Part shown: in pieces, positions 6,599 through 15,349 of the stretch | How the letters are laid out: the number at the start of each line of letters is the position of its first letter | Numbering within the stretch: the stretch's first letter is position 1 | Assembly: GCA_948466335.1 (NCBI GenBank) | Contig: CAOKAE010000002.1 | Location: forward strand, 156,029 to 220,028 | Origin: an uncultured Coriobacteriia bacterium | GTDB taxonomy: Bacteria > Actinomycetota > Coriobacteriia > Coriobacteriales > QAMH01 | Reading direction: 5' to 3' | DNA: 64,000 nucleotides | Position numbers and translations under genes: made by a program | The notes under the pieces: generated by a model | The model's input: only the letters and a program-made list of their open reading frames with translations | Database searches by the model: none | What the model was told of the DNA's origin: nothing

Positions 6599-8842
6599 CT
6601 TACGAGCGTTGAGAGCGATGGCCTCGAAGCGGACGGTCTCGGTTGAGGGGACGGTTTCGACGACCGTGGTCGACGTGAAGCCCCGATCGGCATCGACCGG
6701 ATAGCTATCGACGACCTCCACGTCCTCGAAGCCCGCCGCCGCCATCAACGCGAGGATCTCGTCTTCGGGAAGCGCCGCCTGGATGCTGTTGCCGATGCCG
6801 CGGGCCTTCTCGACCACCGCCTTGTCACGGGGTACGTCCGAGACGATCGTCTCGCATATGAGCAGGCCTCCCGGCTTGAGCACGCGATGGAACTCCTCGA
6901 GGGCCCTGCCCTGGTCGTAGAGCAAGGTCATCACGTTGTTGATGTAGACGACGTCAACCGTCTCCTCGCCAATGCCGGCCTCCATGAGGTCCTCGGGATA
7001 GGCGACCTTGAAGTCCATGTTGTTGGCCTTGAGGTTGTTCTTGCGCCATGCGCGCTCGGAATCCTCGATGGCCTCGGCGATGTAGCTCGGCGACCAATCC
7101 ACGCCAATGACGCGACCCGTGCCGCCCACCTTCGCGCTGAACTTGAAGCAGCCCTTACCGCGCCTGCACGCCACGTCGAGGACGGTCTTGCCCTTGAGGG
7201 CAGCGGCATCGGGCAGCGTCATCTTGCTCATGGACGCAAAACCGTACTCGAACTGCTTGCCGCCGTAGTACTCCCCGATCGTCTGACCGCTACCGGCTGC
7301 CGTCTCGCCAGGCCGCACCGCCTCCTCGGCATTGATGTCAAGCGTGCGCACGCGCTCGGACAGGCTGCGGCGGTGCTCGTCGACCTGCAGCTCGTCGTTA
7401 TGCGCGTAGTAGGCCTCGTTGCCGTAATGGGCGATGAACTGCGTGGTCGTCTGGCGTGTCGTGAGCTCGGCCACCATGACGAGCATCTCGCGCCCATTGC
7501 CCCAGGCCTCCTCGAGAAACTTGAAGGCGTTGGTCATCTGGCCATCGGCCGTCTTGACGAGCGGGTCGATCGCGTTGACCTCCTCGCGATACGCATCGCT
7601 GATGGTCGCGAAGGCCGCCTCACCCGCCACCGTGCCGGTGAGCCTGCACTGCTCCATGAGGCGCTTGAGCTTGGCGATGACGAGACCTTCCTTGCGCTCG
7701 TAGCTGGGCTTGGCCGTGCCGGACGCGATCTTGCGGGCCAGCGCCTGCTCGCGCGAGCCCGTGACGATGCCAACGGTCTCGTCGATGGACGCGCCATCGA
7801 GCAAGGCGGGCTTGGCATCACGTAGGATGTCGCGCAGCGAGATGACGACCTCCTCCTGTTCGAGGGCATGGGCACAGGCATTGGCGACCGCGTCGAGCAT
7901 GAGGCCGAGCAGGGCCACGCGCTCATCGAACTCGGCGCCACGGGCGCGGTTGATGATGTCGAGTCCCGCCTCGCCGGAGAGGATGTTCATGATCTGGTAG
8001 TCGGAACGGTACTTGTCGAAGAGGTTGTAGTACACCGAAAAGCTGTCGGCGATGTCGTCGTCGCGCAAGAACTGCCCGATGAGGTCGCGGCTAATCGGTT
8101 TGCCCATCTCCTCGTAGAGCGCGATGGCCTCGGCCAGGTCCTCCCAACCGCGGGCGGTGACGAAGCTCTTGCCACCACCGGGCTTGGACTGCACGAGGTA
8201 GAAGCAATCGGGCTTGGCCTCGAGGAAGGTCGTGACCGCCGGATGGATGCCCTTTTGCGTGGCATAGCGCTTCCACGCGGCGTATTCGGGCTCCACCTCG
8301 ATCTCGCGCAGGCGGTCGAGCGTGACGATGTCGAACTCGTGCACCGACTTGTTGTACTCGGGCGGATTGCCCGCGCACACGATAATCCAGTCATGGGGGA
8401 TGCGATGGCGTCCGAAGGTCTTGAACTGCAGGAACTGGAGCATGGATGGGTAGAGCGTCTCGGAAACGCAGTTAATCTCGTCGAGGAAGAGGATGCCGGC
8501 ACGCAGCCCCGTCTCGCCCATGTAGTCGTAGATGGACGACACGATCTCGCTCATCGTGTACTCGGAGGAGTCGTACTCGAAACCCTCGAACTCGTTGTGC
8601 ACGATGCGCGGCAAGCCGAGAGCGCTCTGGCGCGTGTGATGCGTCATCGAGTAAGAGACGATGCCAATCTGCAGTTCCTGGGCGATTTGCTCCATGATGG
8701 CGGTCTTGCCGATGCCCGGCGCGCCGATGAGGAAGATGGGGCGCTGGCGTGCGGGATTGATCTTGTACATCCCCGCATCGTCCTTGAGGAGGTAGGCCTC
8801 GACGGAGTCCTTGATCTGTTCCTTTGCGTCGGCAATGTTCAT
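6596..8842 (-). CDS. MoxR-type AAA+ ATPase fused to a class I SAM methyltransferase
   Basis: This 748-residue protein joins two normally separate enzymes. Residues ~1-300 form an AAA+ ATPase with Walker A GAPGIGKT (40-47), Walker B ILFLDEIN (117-123) and an arginine-rich DRLREIE segment; MoxR-type ATPases remodel partner complexes with a VWA protein. Residues ~300-520 are an alpha-helical lid or linker. Residues ~545-748 are a Rossmann methyltransferase: motif I reads VLDVACRRGKG in place of the usual VLDxGCGxG, followed by VIGVDWS, VDVVYINN and VLKPGGLLICE. It is the last gene of a four-gene operon, 27 bases after the VWA gene. The fused domain is homologous to the stand-alone methyltransferase opening the operon. 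The methylation target is unknown. Confidence 0.9.
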   Translation of the reverse strand: MNIADAKEQIKDSVEAYLLKDDAGMYKINPARQRPIFLIGAPGIGKTAIMEQIAQELQIGIVSYSMTHHTRQSALGLPRIVHNEFEGFEYDSSEYTMSEIVSSIYDYMGETGLRAGILFLDEINCVSETLYPSMLQFLQFKTFGRHRIPHDWIIVCAGNPPEYNKSVHEFDIVTLDRLREIEVEPEYAAWKRYATQKGIHPAVTTFLEAKPDCFYLVQSKPGGGKSFVTARGWEDLAEAIALYEEMGKPISRDLIGQFLRDDDIADSFSVYYNLFDKYRSDYQIMNILSGEAGLDIINRARGAEFDERVALLGLMLDAVANACAHALEQEEVVISLRDILRDAKPALLDGASIDETVGIVTGSREQALARKIASGTAKPSYERKEGLVIAKLKRLMEQCRLTGTVAGEAAFATISDAYREEVNAIDPLVKTADGQMTNAFKFLEEAWGNGREMLVMVAELTTRQTTTQFIAHYGNEAYYAHNDELQVDEHRRSLSERVRTLDINAEEAVRPGETAAGSGQTIGEYYGGKQFEYGFASMSKMTLPDAAALKGKTVLDVACRRGKGCFKFSAKVGGTGRVIGVDWSPSYIAEAIEDSERAWRKNNLKANNMDFKVAYPEDLMEAGIGEETVDVVYINNVMTLLYDQGRALEEFHRVLKPGGLLICETIVSDVPRDKAVVEKARGIGNSIQAALPEDEILALMAAAGFEDVEVVDSYPVDADRGFTSTTVVETVPSTETVRFEAIALNARK

Positions 8843-8869
8843 GGCCCTGATCCTTTCTTCGAGACCGTC

Positions 8870-10555
8870 TTATCGCGTATGGGCGCGCTCGGCGCTCTTG
8901 AACCGGTTGATGCCGTCCTCGTCGATGACCACGCGCATGGCCCACGGAGGCACGTTGGGGAGATGCGTCTCGCCGTTGTCGACGAAAACGAACGCCACAT
9001 CGTAGGGCGGCATCTTGTCCGGGTAATAACCCAGGCCGTCCGTGAAGTACAGCAATCCCTGCAGGTTCTCGAGCTCACCGCGGTCCTGCAGGTCGGACAC
9101 ATAATCGAACACGGGCCTGAAATCGGTGCCGCCAAACCCGCGCACGTAGAAGCTGGCGAGGTAATCCTTGAGCTGGCTGGGGCTCGTGATCTTGGTGTCG
9201 GACTGCACCTTCGCATCGCATTGGATGATGTGGATGTTCACCTTGCTGCCGAACTCCTCGGACTGCATGAGGATGTCGAAGGTATGCTCGATGAAGCGCT
9301 TGCATAGCTGTCCGCTCACGGATTCGGACGTGTCGATGGCGATGACGAAATCGCGCACCGTCTTGATCTCCTTGTATTCGAGCGGCTCGACGAGCGGCAT
9401 GTTGCCGTAGAGCTCGAGGCCGTAGGTGTAGAAGATGTAGTCGAACTCGTCATCATTGATGCGCATGTCCTCGGACACCGTGGCAAAGCGCCGCAGAAAG
9501 TCGCTGTAATCGTAGGTCTTGCGGTTGGCGATGGCGAGGCTCGAGATCAGATCGCGCGCCTCGTCGCCCCATTCCTTGGAGAAGGTCTCGAGGTTCATCT
9601 CGATCTGGCGGCTGATTTCCTCCCACTCCTTCTCCTCGCGAGCGGTCTCGTCGTTGACCTGCTCCTCGACGTCGTTATCGCTGCTCGTGCCCTCGAGCTC
9701 GTCGTTGGCCGTGTCGAGTCCCGCGCCGTCGACGTTGCTGCTCGCATCCTCGCCTTCGTCGTCTTCGGATGCCTGCTCGTCATCGCCGTCGTCCGAGCCC
9801 TCCTCCATCTTCTGGTCGGAGGAGTCGCTTTGGCTCACGTCCATCTCGCTTGTCGATTGCAGATTCTGGGCGCTCGTGTCCGCCGATTCCTCGGCGATGT
9901 CGTCTTCCTCGCCGATCTCCTCGATGTCGCCGGGCTTCTCCTCGCCCTCCTGGTCGTTGAAGGCCGGCCAGGATTCGTGGTTGTCACGCTCGAACAGCGC
10001 CTGCATCTCGACGATGTTGCTCTTCGAGTAGTTGAAGTAGGTGGCCCCCTCGGGGTTCTTCATGATGCGGTCGAAGAGGTGGTAGAGCTTGGCCGGCATG
10101 AACGCGCCGACCGTCTGCTTGATTTGCGAGAGATAGTGCTCGCGGTCGGCATCGGACTGGCTCGTGAAACGCGTCGCACACATCTCCATGGCGACGCTCT
10201 CGACAATGACGTCGCATGCCAGCGACCATGCCTCGCGGTTGGCAAGATGGTCGCGGTCGTAGGGATGACGGAAGATGCAGTGCAAGACGAGGTGCAGGTA
10301 GTCACGCACCGTCTCGTCGAAGGACTCCTCGAAGCGCGCGAGCACGCTATAGGGCTCGAAGTAGATGTTCTTCCCGTCCGTCGAAAGCGGATAGCGCGCC
10401 CGCGCATGCACCGGCACAAGTTCCATACGCCAAAGCGCCAGGTCGAGGAAGCGAAACTTGAGCATGAGCTGGACGCGGCATTCCTCGATGATGTCGGTTG
10501 CGAGGCGGGCGGCGCGATTGAAGCGTTCGGTCTTCTCGTCGGTGATCTGCGCCAC
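8870..10555 (-). CDS. VWA-domain protein with N-terminal metallopeptidase-like domain (DUF2201/VWA-like)
   Basis: This 561-residue cytoplasmic protein is the expected partner of the MoxR ATPase. The N-terminal ~190 residues resemble the putative metallopeptidase domain of VWA-like proteins, but the usual HExxH reads HLVLH (88-92), followed by FRHP, so peptidase activity is doubtful. Residues ~200-310 are an extremely acidic, Ser-rich disordered linker. The C-terminal VWA domain has a complete MIDAS metal site: DTSES (408-412), GGTDF (Thr477) and FTDG (Asp506). The start is GTG with GGGAGGG seven bases upstream. It begins 13 bases after the LRR gene and ends 27 bases before the ATPase gene. 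Confidence 0.85.
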   Translation of the reverse strand: MAQITDEKTERFNRAARLATDIIEECRVQLMLKFRFLDLALWRMELVPVHARARYPLSTDGKNIYFEPYSVLARFEESFDETVRDYLHLVLHCIFRHPYDRDHLANREAWSLACDVIVESVAMEMCATRFTSQSDADREHYLSQIKQTVGAFMPAKLYHLFDRIMKNPEGATYFNYSKSNIVEMQALFERDNHESWPAFNDQEGEEKPGDIEEIGEEDDIAEESADTSAQNLQSTSEMDVSQSDSSDQKMEEGSDDGDDEQASEDDEGEDASSNVDGAGLDTANDELEGTSSDNDVEEQVNDETAREEKEWEEISRQIEMNLETFSKEWGDEARDLISSLAIANRKTYDYSDFLRRFATVSEDMRINDDEFDYIFYTYGLELYGNMPLVEPLEYKEIKTVRDFVIAIDTSESVSGQLCKRFIEHTFDILMQSEEFGSKVNIHIIQCDAKVQSDTKITSPSQLKDYLASFYVRGFGGTDFRPVFDYVSDLQDRGELENLQGLLYFTDGLGYYPDKMPPYDVAFVFVDNGETHLPNVPPWAMRVVIDEDGINRFKSAERAHTR

Positions 10556-10568
10556 GCCTCGGCCCTCC

Positions 10569-12857
10569 CTACAAGTCGAAGTCCACGGCGCCGTGCTGGA
10601 ACATGCGCCGCTTTATCTCGAGCAGGTACCCCGTCATCGCCGCATCCTGCAGCTTGCCGATGTGGTCGATGACGCCGAGGAGATTATCCTTGTTCAGCAT
10701 ATCCAGTTCAATAAGCTCATCAATTAATGAGCGGTCATCGTGACGCGCGATGGCCTCGCACACCTCCTCGAGGTTCTTCGTGAGGACCTGCGTGAGCATG
10801 ATCTTGTTGGTGCTGCTCATGAGGACGGGATCGGCGAGGCGCTCGATCGCGAGCTTGGCCTGGCCGTACACGTCGAAGTCATCGCGCGCGGTGCTCGCCT
10901 TCTTGTCGAATTCGTGCATGTTGGCGATGGCGCTGTCGTAGTGCTTGAAGATGCGCGCCAGGTCGACCGAACTGCTCAGGTTGAAGGCGAGCTGGATCTC
11001 GTGCACGCTGCGCGGCGCGTCGGGGAAGTAGAAGTCGAAGCTTGCATGGCCCTCGTGGGGCTCGTCCAGGTCGATGTGAAGGTGCTCCACGAAGCAATCG
11101 AGGCTCAGGCCCCGCATGCCGACGCGGCGGACGCGGTCGCTCAGGTACAGCTCGCGCAGATGCCGTGCGCCGCCGAAGGCGTAGGGGTCGATGACGGTCA
11201 CGTCCTCGGGAACCCTCACGCTCTCGGTGCCGTCGGCATAGACGACGACGTGGGAGCCGCCCTCGTCGTGACGCTCGACGAGCAGACCGCAAACGGAGTA
11301 GAAGCGCTCGTTTTCGCCGTCGGCGCCAACGCTCGTGAGCGACGGGGCTCCGTCTCCGTTGTGGGCGCCATGGGTGATGAGCGCGATGTTACCCAGACGC
11401 TTCAGGCCGCGGGGAATGAAGACGCGCGACAACGAGGTGTCGAGAAACGCCTCGTCACCCACGTCCTCGAGCGTCGAGGGAAAGTCGGCAATGGCGAGCT
11501 CGCGACAGTCGCGAAACGCCCCGTCCCCGATGCGCAGCAATCCTTCGGGCAAGACGACCTTGGCGATGTGGGCATGATGCGAGAAGGCATGCGCTTCGAT
11601 CTCGACCGTGCCCGGCTGCACCGCATACTCCGTTACCTTGTCGTCGAGCAGGCGTACATAGTGCTTGCCCTCAGGCGTGTTGCGATATAGGCCGCCCTCG
11701 CGGTCAATCTCGAGAATGCCACTAGGCGCGATGGAAAAGCCGGCATCGTCACCGGAGAACGTGAGCTTGGTGTCTGCCGCGATGCTGTTGCCCAGCGTCT
11801 CGAGCGTCGCGGGCGCACGCAACGTCTCGATGTCCGTGCCCGTGAAGGCGTCGTCACCGATGAAGACAAGGCCCTCGTCAAGCGTGACCTGCGTGAGCCT
11901 GCGGCAACGGAAGAACGCGCGCTCGCCGATGGTACGCAGGTCGCGCGGAGCGACGAAGGTCTCGAGCCCCGAGTAGGAGAACGCGTAGTCCTCGATGGTG
12001 GTGATGGTGCCGGGCAAGTCGACCGCGAAGAGCTCCGCTCGATTCGCGAAGGCCTTCTTCTCGATGACCTCGCAACCATCCGGCACCGCGTAGCGCTCGC
12101 AGGAAAGGGCCAGCACGCGCAGGTGCGTGCCCTCGTGCGCGAAGATGGCCTTGCCGTCAGTCGTGATGTGGAGATTGTCATCGTCTATGTATAGGTGCTC
12201 GACATTGCCCTGGGCAAACATGCCCGGAATGAAGTCATAGGTGCCAGGCCCGATGGTGAGCGTGCGGATATCGCCCTCGTCGAAGATGCTGGGCGCGAGA
12301 CGGCGCAGCATGCCGGGAAGCGCGAGCTCGGTAAGCCTGCGGCAACCACGCACCCACGACGAGTCATAGGTGTCCACATTACGCGGCAGCACGAGGCGCT
12401 GCAGGTTCTTGCAGGAGCGAAACGCGCAGTTGCCGATCTTCTCGATCTGCGGCGAGCAGATGATCTCGCGCACCGAGTCCAGGTACGAGCAGGCGTCGAC
12501 CGCGAGCTCTGCCACGGGCTTTTCCTCGACAAACGCGGGAATCTCGAGGACCTCGTCGTCCGTCTTGCATCCGATGATGCGCACGTACTCGTCGCGGACC
12601 GTCACGTACTCCCAGAGCGTGCCACCGTCCGTCATGAATGCGCGCTCCTCGGAGCACGCGGCCTCGTCCTCGCGGATGAGACGGTCGCGTTCCTCCTGGC
12701 TGGAGGCGATGACCTCCTCCATCTGCTCCATCTGCTCGACCGTGTAGTGTCCATCGCTCAATGCCATGACGGCCACTTCCTTGATTCTCGCAAATTCCTC
12801 GTTCTCGTCCGCATCGAGACCGCCGTTTGCAACCGGCATCTCCCTACCCCAACCCAT
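10569..12857 (-). CDS. Cytoplasmic leucine-rich-repeat protein (BspA/LRR_5 type)
   Basis: This 762-residue protein has no signal peptide, unlike most BspA-type LRR proteins. After ~85 charged residues it carries many LRR_5 units of the form 'IGxxAFxxCxxLxxVxLPxxLxxI' (IGNCAFRSCKNLQRLVLP, IGERAFFRCRRLTQVTLDEG, IGDGAFRDCRELAIADFP), to about residue 590. A helical C-terminal region of ~150 residues follows, of no recognised family. It lies between the methyltransferase (two bases upstream) and the VWA gene, which suggests it is the recognition or scaffold subunit of the complex. The start is ambiguous: the first ATG lies right after the upstream stop with weak ribosome signal, and a second ATG at 12839 abuts GGGAG. 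Confidence 0.85.
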   Translation of the reverse strand: MGWGREMPVANGGLDADENEEFARIKEVAVMALSDGHYTVEQMEQMEEVIASSQEERDRLIREDEAACSEERAFMTDGGTLWEYVTVRDEYVRIIGCKTDDEVLEIPAFVEEKPVAELAVDACSYLDSVREIICSPQIEKIGNCAFRSCKNLQRLVLPRNVDTYDSSWVRGCRRLTELALPGMLRRLAPSIFDEGDIRTLTIGPGTYDFIPGMFAQGNVEHLYIDDDNLHITTDGKAIFAHEGTHLRVLALSCERYAVPDGCEVIEKKAFANRAELFAVDLPGTITTIEDYAFSYSGLETFVAPRDLRTIGERAFFRCRRLTQVTLDEGLVFIGDDAFTGTDIETLRAPATLETLGNSIAADTKLTFSGDDAGFSIAPSGILEIDREGGLYRNTPEGKHYVRLLDDKVTEYAVQPGTVEIEAHAFSHHAHIAKVVLPEGLLRIGDGAFRDCRELAIADFPSTLEDVGDEAFLDTSLSRVFIPRGLKRLGNIALITHGAHNGDGAPSLTSVGADGENERFYSVCGLLVERHDEGGSHVVVYADGTESVRVPEDVTVIDPYAFGGARHLRELYLSDRVRRVGMRGLSLDCFVEHLHIDLDEPHEGHASFDFYFPDAPRSVHEIQLAFNLSSSVDLARIFKHYDSAIANMHEFDKKASTARDDFDVYGQAKLAIERLADPVLMSSTNKIMLTQVLTKNLEEVCEAIARHDDRSLIDELIELDMLNKDNLLGVIDHIGKLQDAAMTGYLLEIKRRMFQHGAVDFDL

Positions 12858-12859
12858 CT

Positions 12860-13618
12860 CTAGCGGAACTGCGCGATGTCGTCACGCAGGAATGCCTGGT
12901 AGTCAAAGCCGCCAAGCTTCTCGACGCTTACCGTGCAGGAGATGAAGCCGGGATCTTCGGGCGTGATGACGAAGGGGGCGTGGCCCTCCTCGGTGGCCGC
13001 CGCGTCGACGGCGATGGGACGGGATTCGATTGTCTCGTAGGTGGGCATGTCCATGCCGGCACCGTGCAGCCAGCGCGCGAAGTCCTTGCGAAACGGCGCC
13101 GCCTGAACCGCGTTGCCGATGGAGCGGGCCTCGGCCATGATCTCGCGGTCGCGGGGGCGTATCGCGAGGGCCGTCTGGCACACGAGCTTGCCCGCGGGCT
13201 TGAGCAGGCGTCCGATGAGCTTGATGACATGGGCCGGGTCGCAGAAGAGGTTGAGGGCGCTGTTGACGTAGACGTAGTCGACGCTTCCCTCTTCGATGCC
13301 GATTTGATCGATGAGCTCGGGGTAGGCGACGATGAACTCCATGTTGCTCGCGGCAAGGCCGTTCTTCTGCGCGGCATGGGCCTCGCCTTCGCGCGCACTC
13401 TCGACGAAGGGCTCGCGCCAATCGACGCCGAAGACGCGACCGGCGGGACCAACGTGATCGGAGAGCTTGTAGACGCCCAGGCCCTTGCGACAGGCCAGGT
13501 CGAGCGCCACCTGATCGTCAAGACCGCCGGGAACGAACATCCCGCACCGGCTGTCGAGACCACCGCTTTCGGGTAGCTGGGCGTAATGGGTTGCAAGATC
13601 GTCGAGTGAGAACGCCAT
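12860..13618 (-). CDS. Class I SAM-dependent methyltransferase, paralogue of the one fused to the ATPase
   Basis: This 252-residue methyltransferase opens the AAA+/VWA/LRR operon. Motif I is ALDLACRKGLG and motif II VFGVDWREP. Further matches to the fused domain include NGLAASNMEFIVAYPE, VDYVYVN, LLKPAGKLVCQT, RPRD and ARSIGNAVQAAP, which aligns with ARGIGNSIQAAL. The shared unusual DxACRxGxG motif shows the two belong to one subfamily. The start at 13618 is set by AGGAGG seven bases upstream. The open frame continues to 13768 but would run through the tRNA-Thr gene and its terminator, so that extension is rejected. Substrate unknown. Confidence 0.85.
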   Translation of the reverse strand: MAFSLDDLATHYAQLPESGGLDSRCGMFVPGGLDDQVALDLACRKGLGVYKLSDHVGPAGRVFGVDWREPFVESAREGEAHAAQKNGLAASNMEFIVAYPELIDQIGIEEGSVDYVYVNSALNLFCDPAHVIKLIGRLLKPAGKLVCQTALAIRPRDREIMAEARSIGNAVQAAPFRKDFARWLHGAGMDMPTYETIESRPIAVDAAATEEGHAPFVITPEDPGFISCTVSVEKLGGFDYQAFLRDDIAQFR

Positions 13619-13632
13619 GGATGCCTCCTGGA

Positions 13633-13662
13633 ACAAAAAAGGCCCGCGACGCGGGCCTTTGC
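13633..13662 (-). terminator. Intrinsic terminator downstream of tRNA-Thr
   Basis: On the minus strand, GGCCCGC-GTC-GCGGGCC is followed by TTTTTT. It separates the tRNA from the methyltransferase operon. That operon must use a weak promoter here or read-through, since only about 14 bases separate the T-run from its start codon. Confidence 0.85.
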
Positions 13663-13668
13663 TTTCGA

Positions 13669-13744
13669 TGGTGCCGACGAAGAGACTCGAACTCTTGACC
13701 CCCGCATTACGAGTGCGGTGCTCTACCAGCTGAGCTACATCGGC
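13669..13744 (-). tRNA. tRNA-Thr (anticodon CGT)
   Basis: This is a 76-base cloverleaf with encoded CCA. The acceptor arm is GCCGATG paired with CGTCGGC, the D arm starts GCTCAGCTGGTA, the anticodon stem is CCGCA/TGCGG with loop CTCGTAA, and the T arm is AAGAG-TTCGAGT-CTCTT. The CGT anticodon reads ACG threonine codons. A terminator follows directly. Confidence 0.96.
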
Positions 13745-13861
13745 CTGGCGCGTTTCGCGCAGTTGCACAGTCTATCAGAATTGCACGCGCTTGTGCGAAC
13801 GAGTTTGGGAGAGGTGCCGAATGTGACAAATTCGCCCGAGCGATTGCCACAGGCTCCTCAT

Positions 13862-13890
13862 TTGACATGATGCTATGTATTGCATAGTAT
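13862..13890 (+). promoter_or_regulatory. Promoter with embedded PadR operator
   Basis: TTGACA (13862-13867, perfect) and TAGTAT (13885-13890) are 17 bases apart. The spacer and -10 carry CTATG-TATTG-CATAG (13873-13887), a perfect inverted repeat where a bound PadR dimer would block RNA polymerase. This implies autorepression. Confidence 0.7.
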
Positions 13891-13905
13891 TATGCAACAG
13901 GAGGT

Positions 13906-14223
13906 ATGATGGATGCTCAAATGAAACGCGGGTTTTTGGATGCGTGTGTGCTCGCCAGCATGGCCAGCGGCGAGTCGTACGGATACCAGATCATCAAGGA
14001 CGTGCCCGATTCGCTTGGCATGAGCGAATCGACTCTTTATCCCCTGCTCAAGCGGTTAGAGACAAAAGGGCTCATCACGGTGCGCAAGGCCGAGCACAAC
14101 GGACGGCTGCGCAAGTACTACTCGCTCACCGACGAGGGACGCGAAACGCTGACGGAGTTTCTCGATTCGCGGCAGGAGATATGCGCGGTGCTCGATTACG
14201 TCGCCGAGGCACTTGACAAATAG
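13906..14223 (+). CDS. PadR-family transcriptional repressor
   Basis: This 105-residue winged-helix regulator shows the classic PadR pattern: LDACVLASMASGESYGYQIIKDV, then SESTLYPLLKRLETKGLI and RKYYSLTDEGRE. AGGAGG ends close to the first ATG, so translation may begin at the second ATG (13909), which gives better spacing. It is followed after 50 bases by a DUF1700/HAAS membrane protein. This pairing is common, with PadR sensing and repressing the membrane-protein operon. Its operator and promoter overlap directly upstream. Confidence 0.93.
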   Translation: MMDAQMKRGFLDACVLASMASGESYGYQIIKDVPDSLGMSESTLYPLLKRLETKGLITVRKAEHNGRLRKYYSLTDEGRETLTEFLDSRQEICAVLDYVAEALDK

Positions 14224-14273
14224 ACCAGATACGAAGACCTAGCTGCGATGACGTGAGCTACTTGGAGGATGAA

Positions 14274-15221
14274 ATGAACATCAGGGAATACGAAGCCCAG
14301 CTGACGAAGCTTTTAGGAGAACTGCCGAGCAAGGAACGGGAAGAGGCCGTGTCCTTCTACATAGAGACGCTGGCCGACCGCATAGATGACGGCGCAAGCG
14401 AGGCCGATGCGGTGGCATCGCTTCCCACACCCGAGGAGGCGGCGCAGGCAATCCTGAACGACCGTCCAACGGACGAGCAGAAGGACTTCGACCTCACGGT
14501 ACGCAAAGGCGGTGGCACCTGCGACGATGACGAAGCGGGGCCCGATCGCGAACGATTCATCGACCGGCTGAGGCAAAGAAGGCTCTCCGTCCTGGAATGG
14601 GTCGCGGTCATCGTCACCTCGCCGTTGTGGCTTTCGATTCTCGCCGTCATTCTCGCGCTCGTCGTCGTGCTCCTTGCTGTCTATGTGGTTATCTGGGTGC
14701 TCATCGCCTGCGTCTGGATAATCGGAGCGGCACTTGTGGCGGCCGCGCCGATGGCGCTCCTCTTCGTCATTTGGGGTTTGCAGCTAGGCTACTTCCCGTA
14801 CGCTCTCGTCAACGTCGGCTATGGCCTGTTCGGTTTCGGCGCGGGCATGTGGGTCATGCGAGGCGCACTGAAGCTGACCCGCGCGTTCCTGTCGTGGCAG
14901 AAGCGAAACATCAAGGTCCGCATGCGCAGACACCGCGATGCGCCGGATGACGAGAAGCTGTTTGGGGACGAGGATGAAGATAAGTCCTCTTCCGTCGAAA
15001 CGACGTCGGCGCCTCCCTCGAAGTGCTGCGGCTTCTTCAGGGTATGCACCGGCCTTGTCATTGCAGGCGTTGCCTGCGTAGCCATCGGCTTTCTGGCGTC
15101 CGGCATGGACTGGCGCGTATTCCTCACGAGCCTCTACACGGAAGGCAACATGTACATCGGCGGTGTGCAGGTGGATGATCCGAGCGCCCTCCTGTTCGCG
15201 CCCGTGTACCTGGGCCGCTGA
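14274..15221 (+). CDS. DUF1700/HAAS-domain membrane protein
   Basis: This 315-residue protein has an N-terminal HAAS/DUF1700 helical domain (MNIREYEAQLTKLLGELPSKEREEAVSFY, then LPTPEEAAQAIL, roughly residues 1-60). An acidic linker follows, then about four or five membrane segments in two blocks around residues 105-185, a charged cytoplasmic loop, and a last hydrophobic segment near 260-280. The start at 14274 has GGAGG six bases upstream, better than the earlier in-frame codon at 14253. It is encoded with PadR, as in many Firmicutes and Actinobacteria. The DUF4097 adhesin-like partner often found with this pair is absent here but occurs at 62204-63127. Role unknown; likely envelope stress or membrane homeostasis. 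Confidence 0.85.
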   Translation: MNIREYEAQLTKLLGELPSKEREEAVSFYIETLADRIDDGASEADAVASLPTPEEAAQAILNDRPTDEQKDFDLTVRKGGGTCDDDEAGPDRERFIDRLRQRRLSVLEWVAVIVTSPLWLSILAVILALVVVLLAVYVVIWVLIACVWIIGAALVAAAPMALLFVIWGLQLGYFPYALVNVGYGLFGFGAGMWVMRGALKLTRAFLSWQKRNIKVRMRRHRDAPDDEKLFGDEDEDKSSSVETTSAPPSKCCGFFRVCTGLVIAGVACVAIGFLASGMDWRVFLTSLYTEGNMYIGGVQVDDPSALLFAPVYLGR

Positions 15222-15273
15222 GCAGCGAGACGTGGGGCCAGTATCCCGAAGGCAACCGCCGCGTTCCCGTTGC

Positions 15274-15302
15274 TTGAAGTCGCGCTGAGCGGGGCGTATA
15301 CT
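15274..15302 (+). promoter_or_regulatory. tmRNA promoter
   Basis: TTGAAG (15274-15279) and TATACT (15297-15302) are separated by exactly 17 bases. A short leader with a CCCGC-TTGA-GCGGG hairpin precedes the mature tmRNA 5' end. Confidence 0.6.
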
Positions 15303-15349
15303 GAGAAACCCGCTTGAGCGGGCATGTTCCTTGAAAAGGGTTTGAAACT

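Noticed and set aside
13669-13744. tRNA-Thr as an island attachment site for the AAA+/VWA operon
   Set aside because: No duplicated tRNA 3' fragment was seen on the far side of the operon near 6.6 kb, and base composition matches the surroundings.
13619-13768. N-terminal extension of the methyltransferase gene
   Set aside because: It would be translated through tRNA-Thr and its terminator, and a strong AGGAGG site marks the internal start at 13618.
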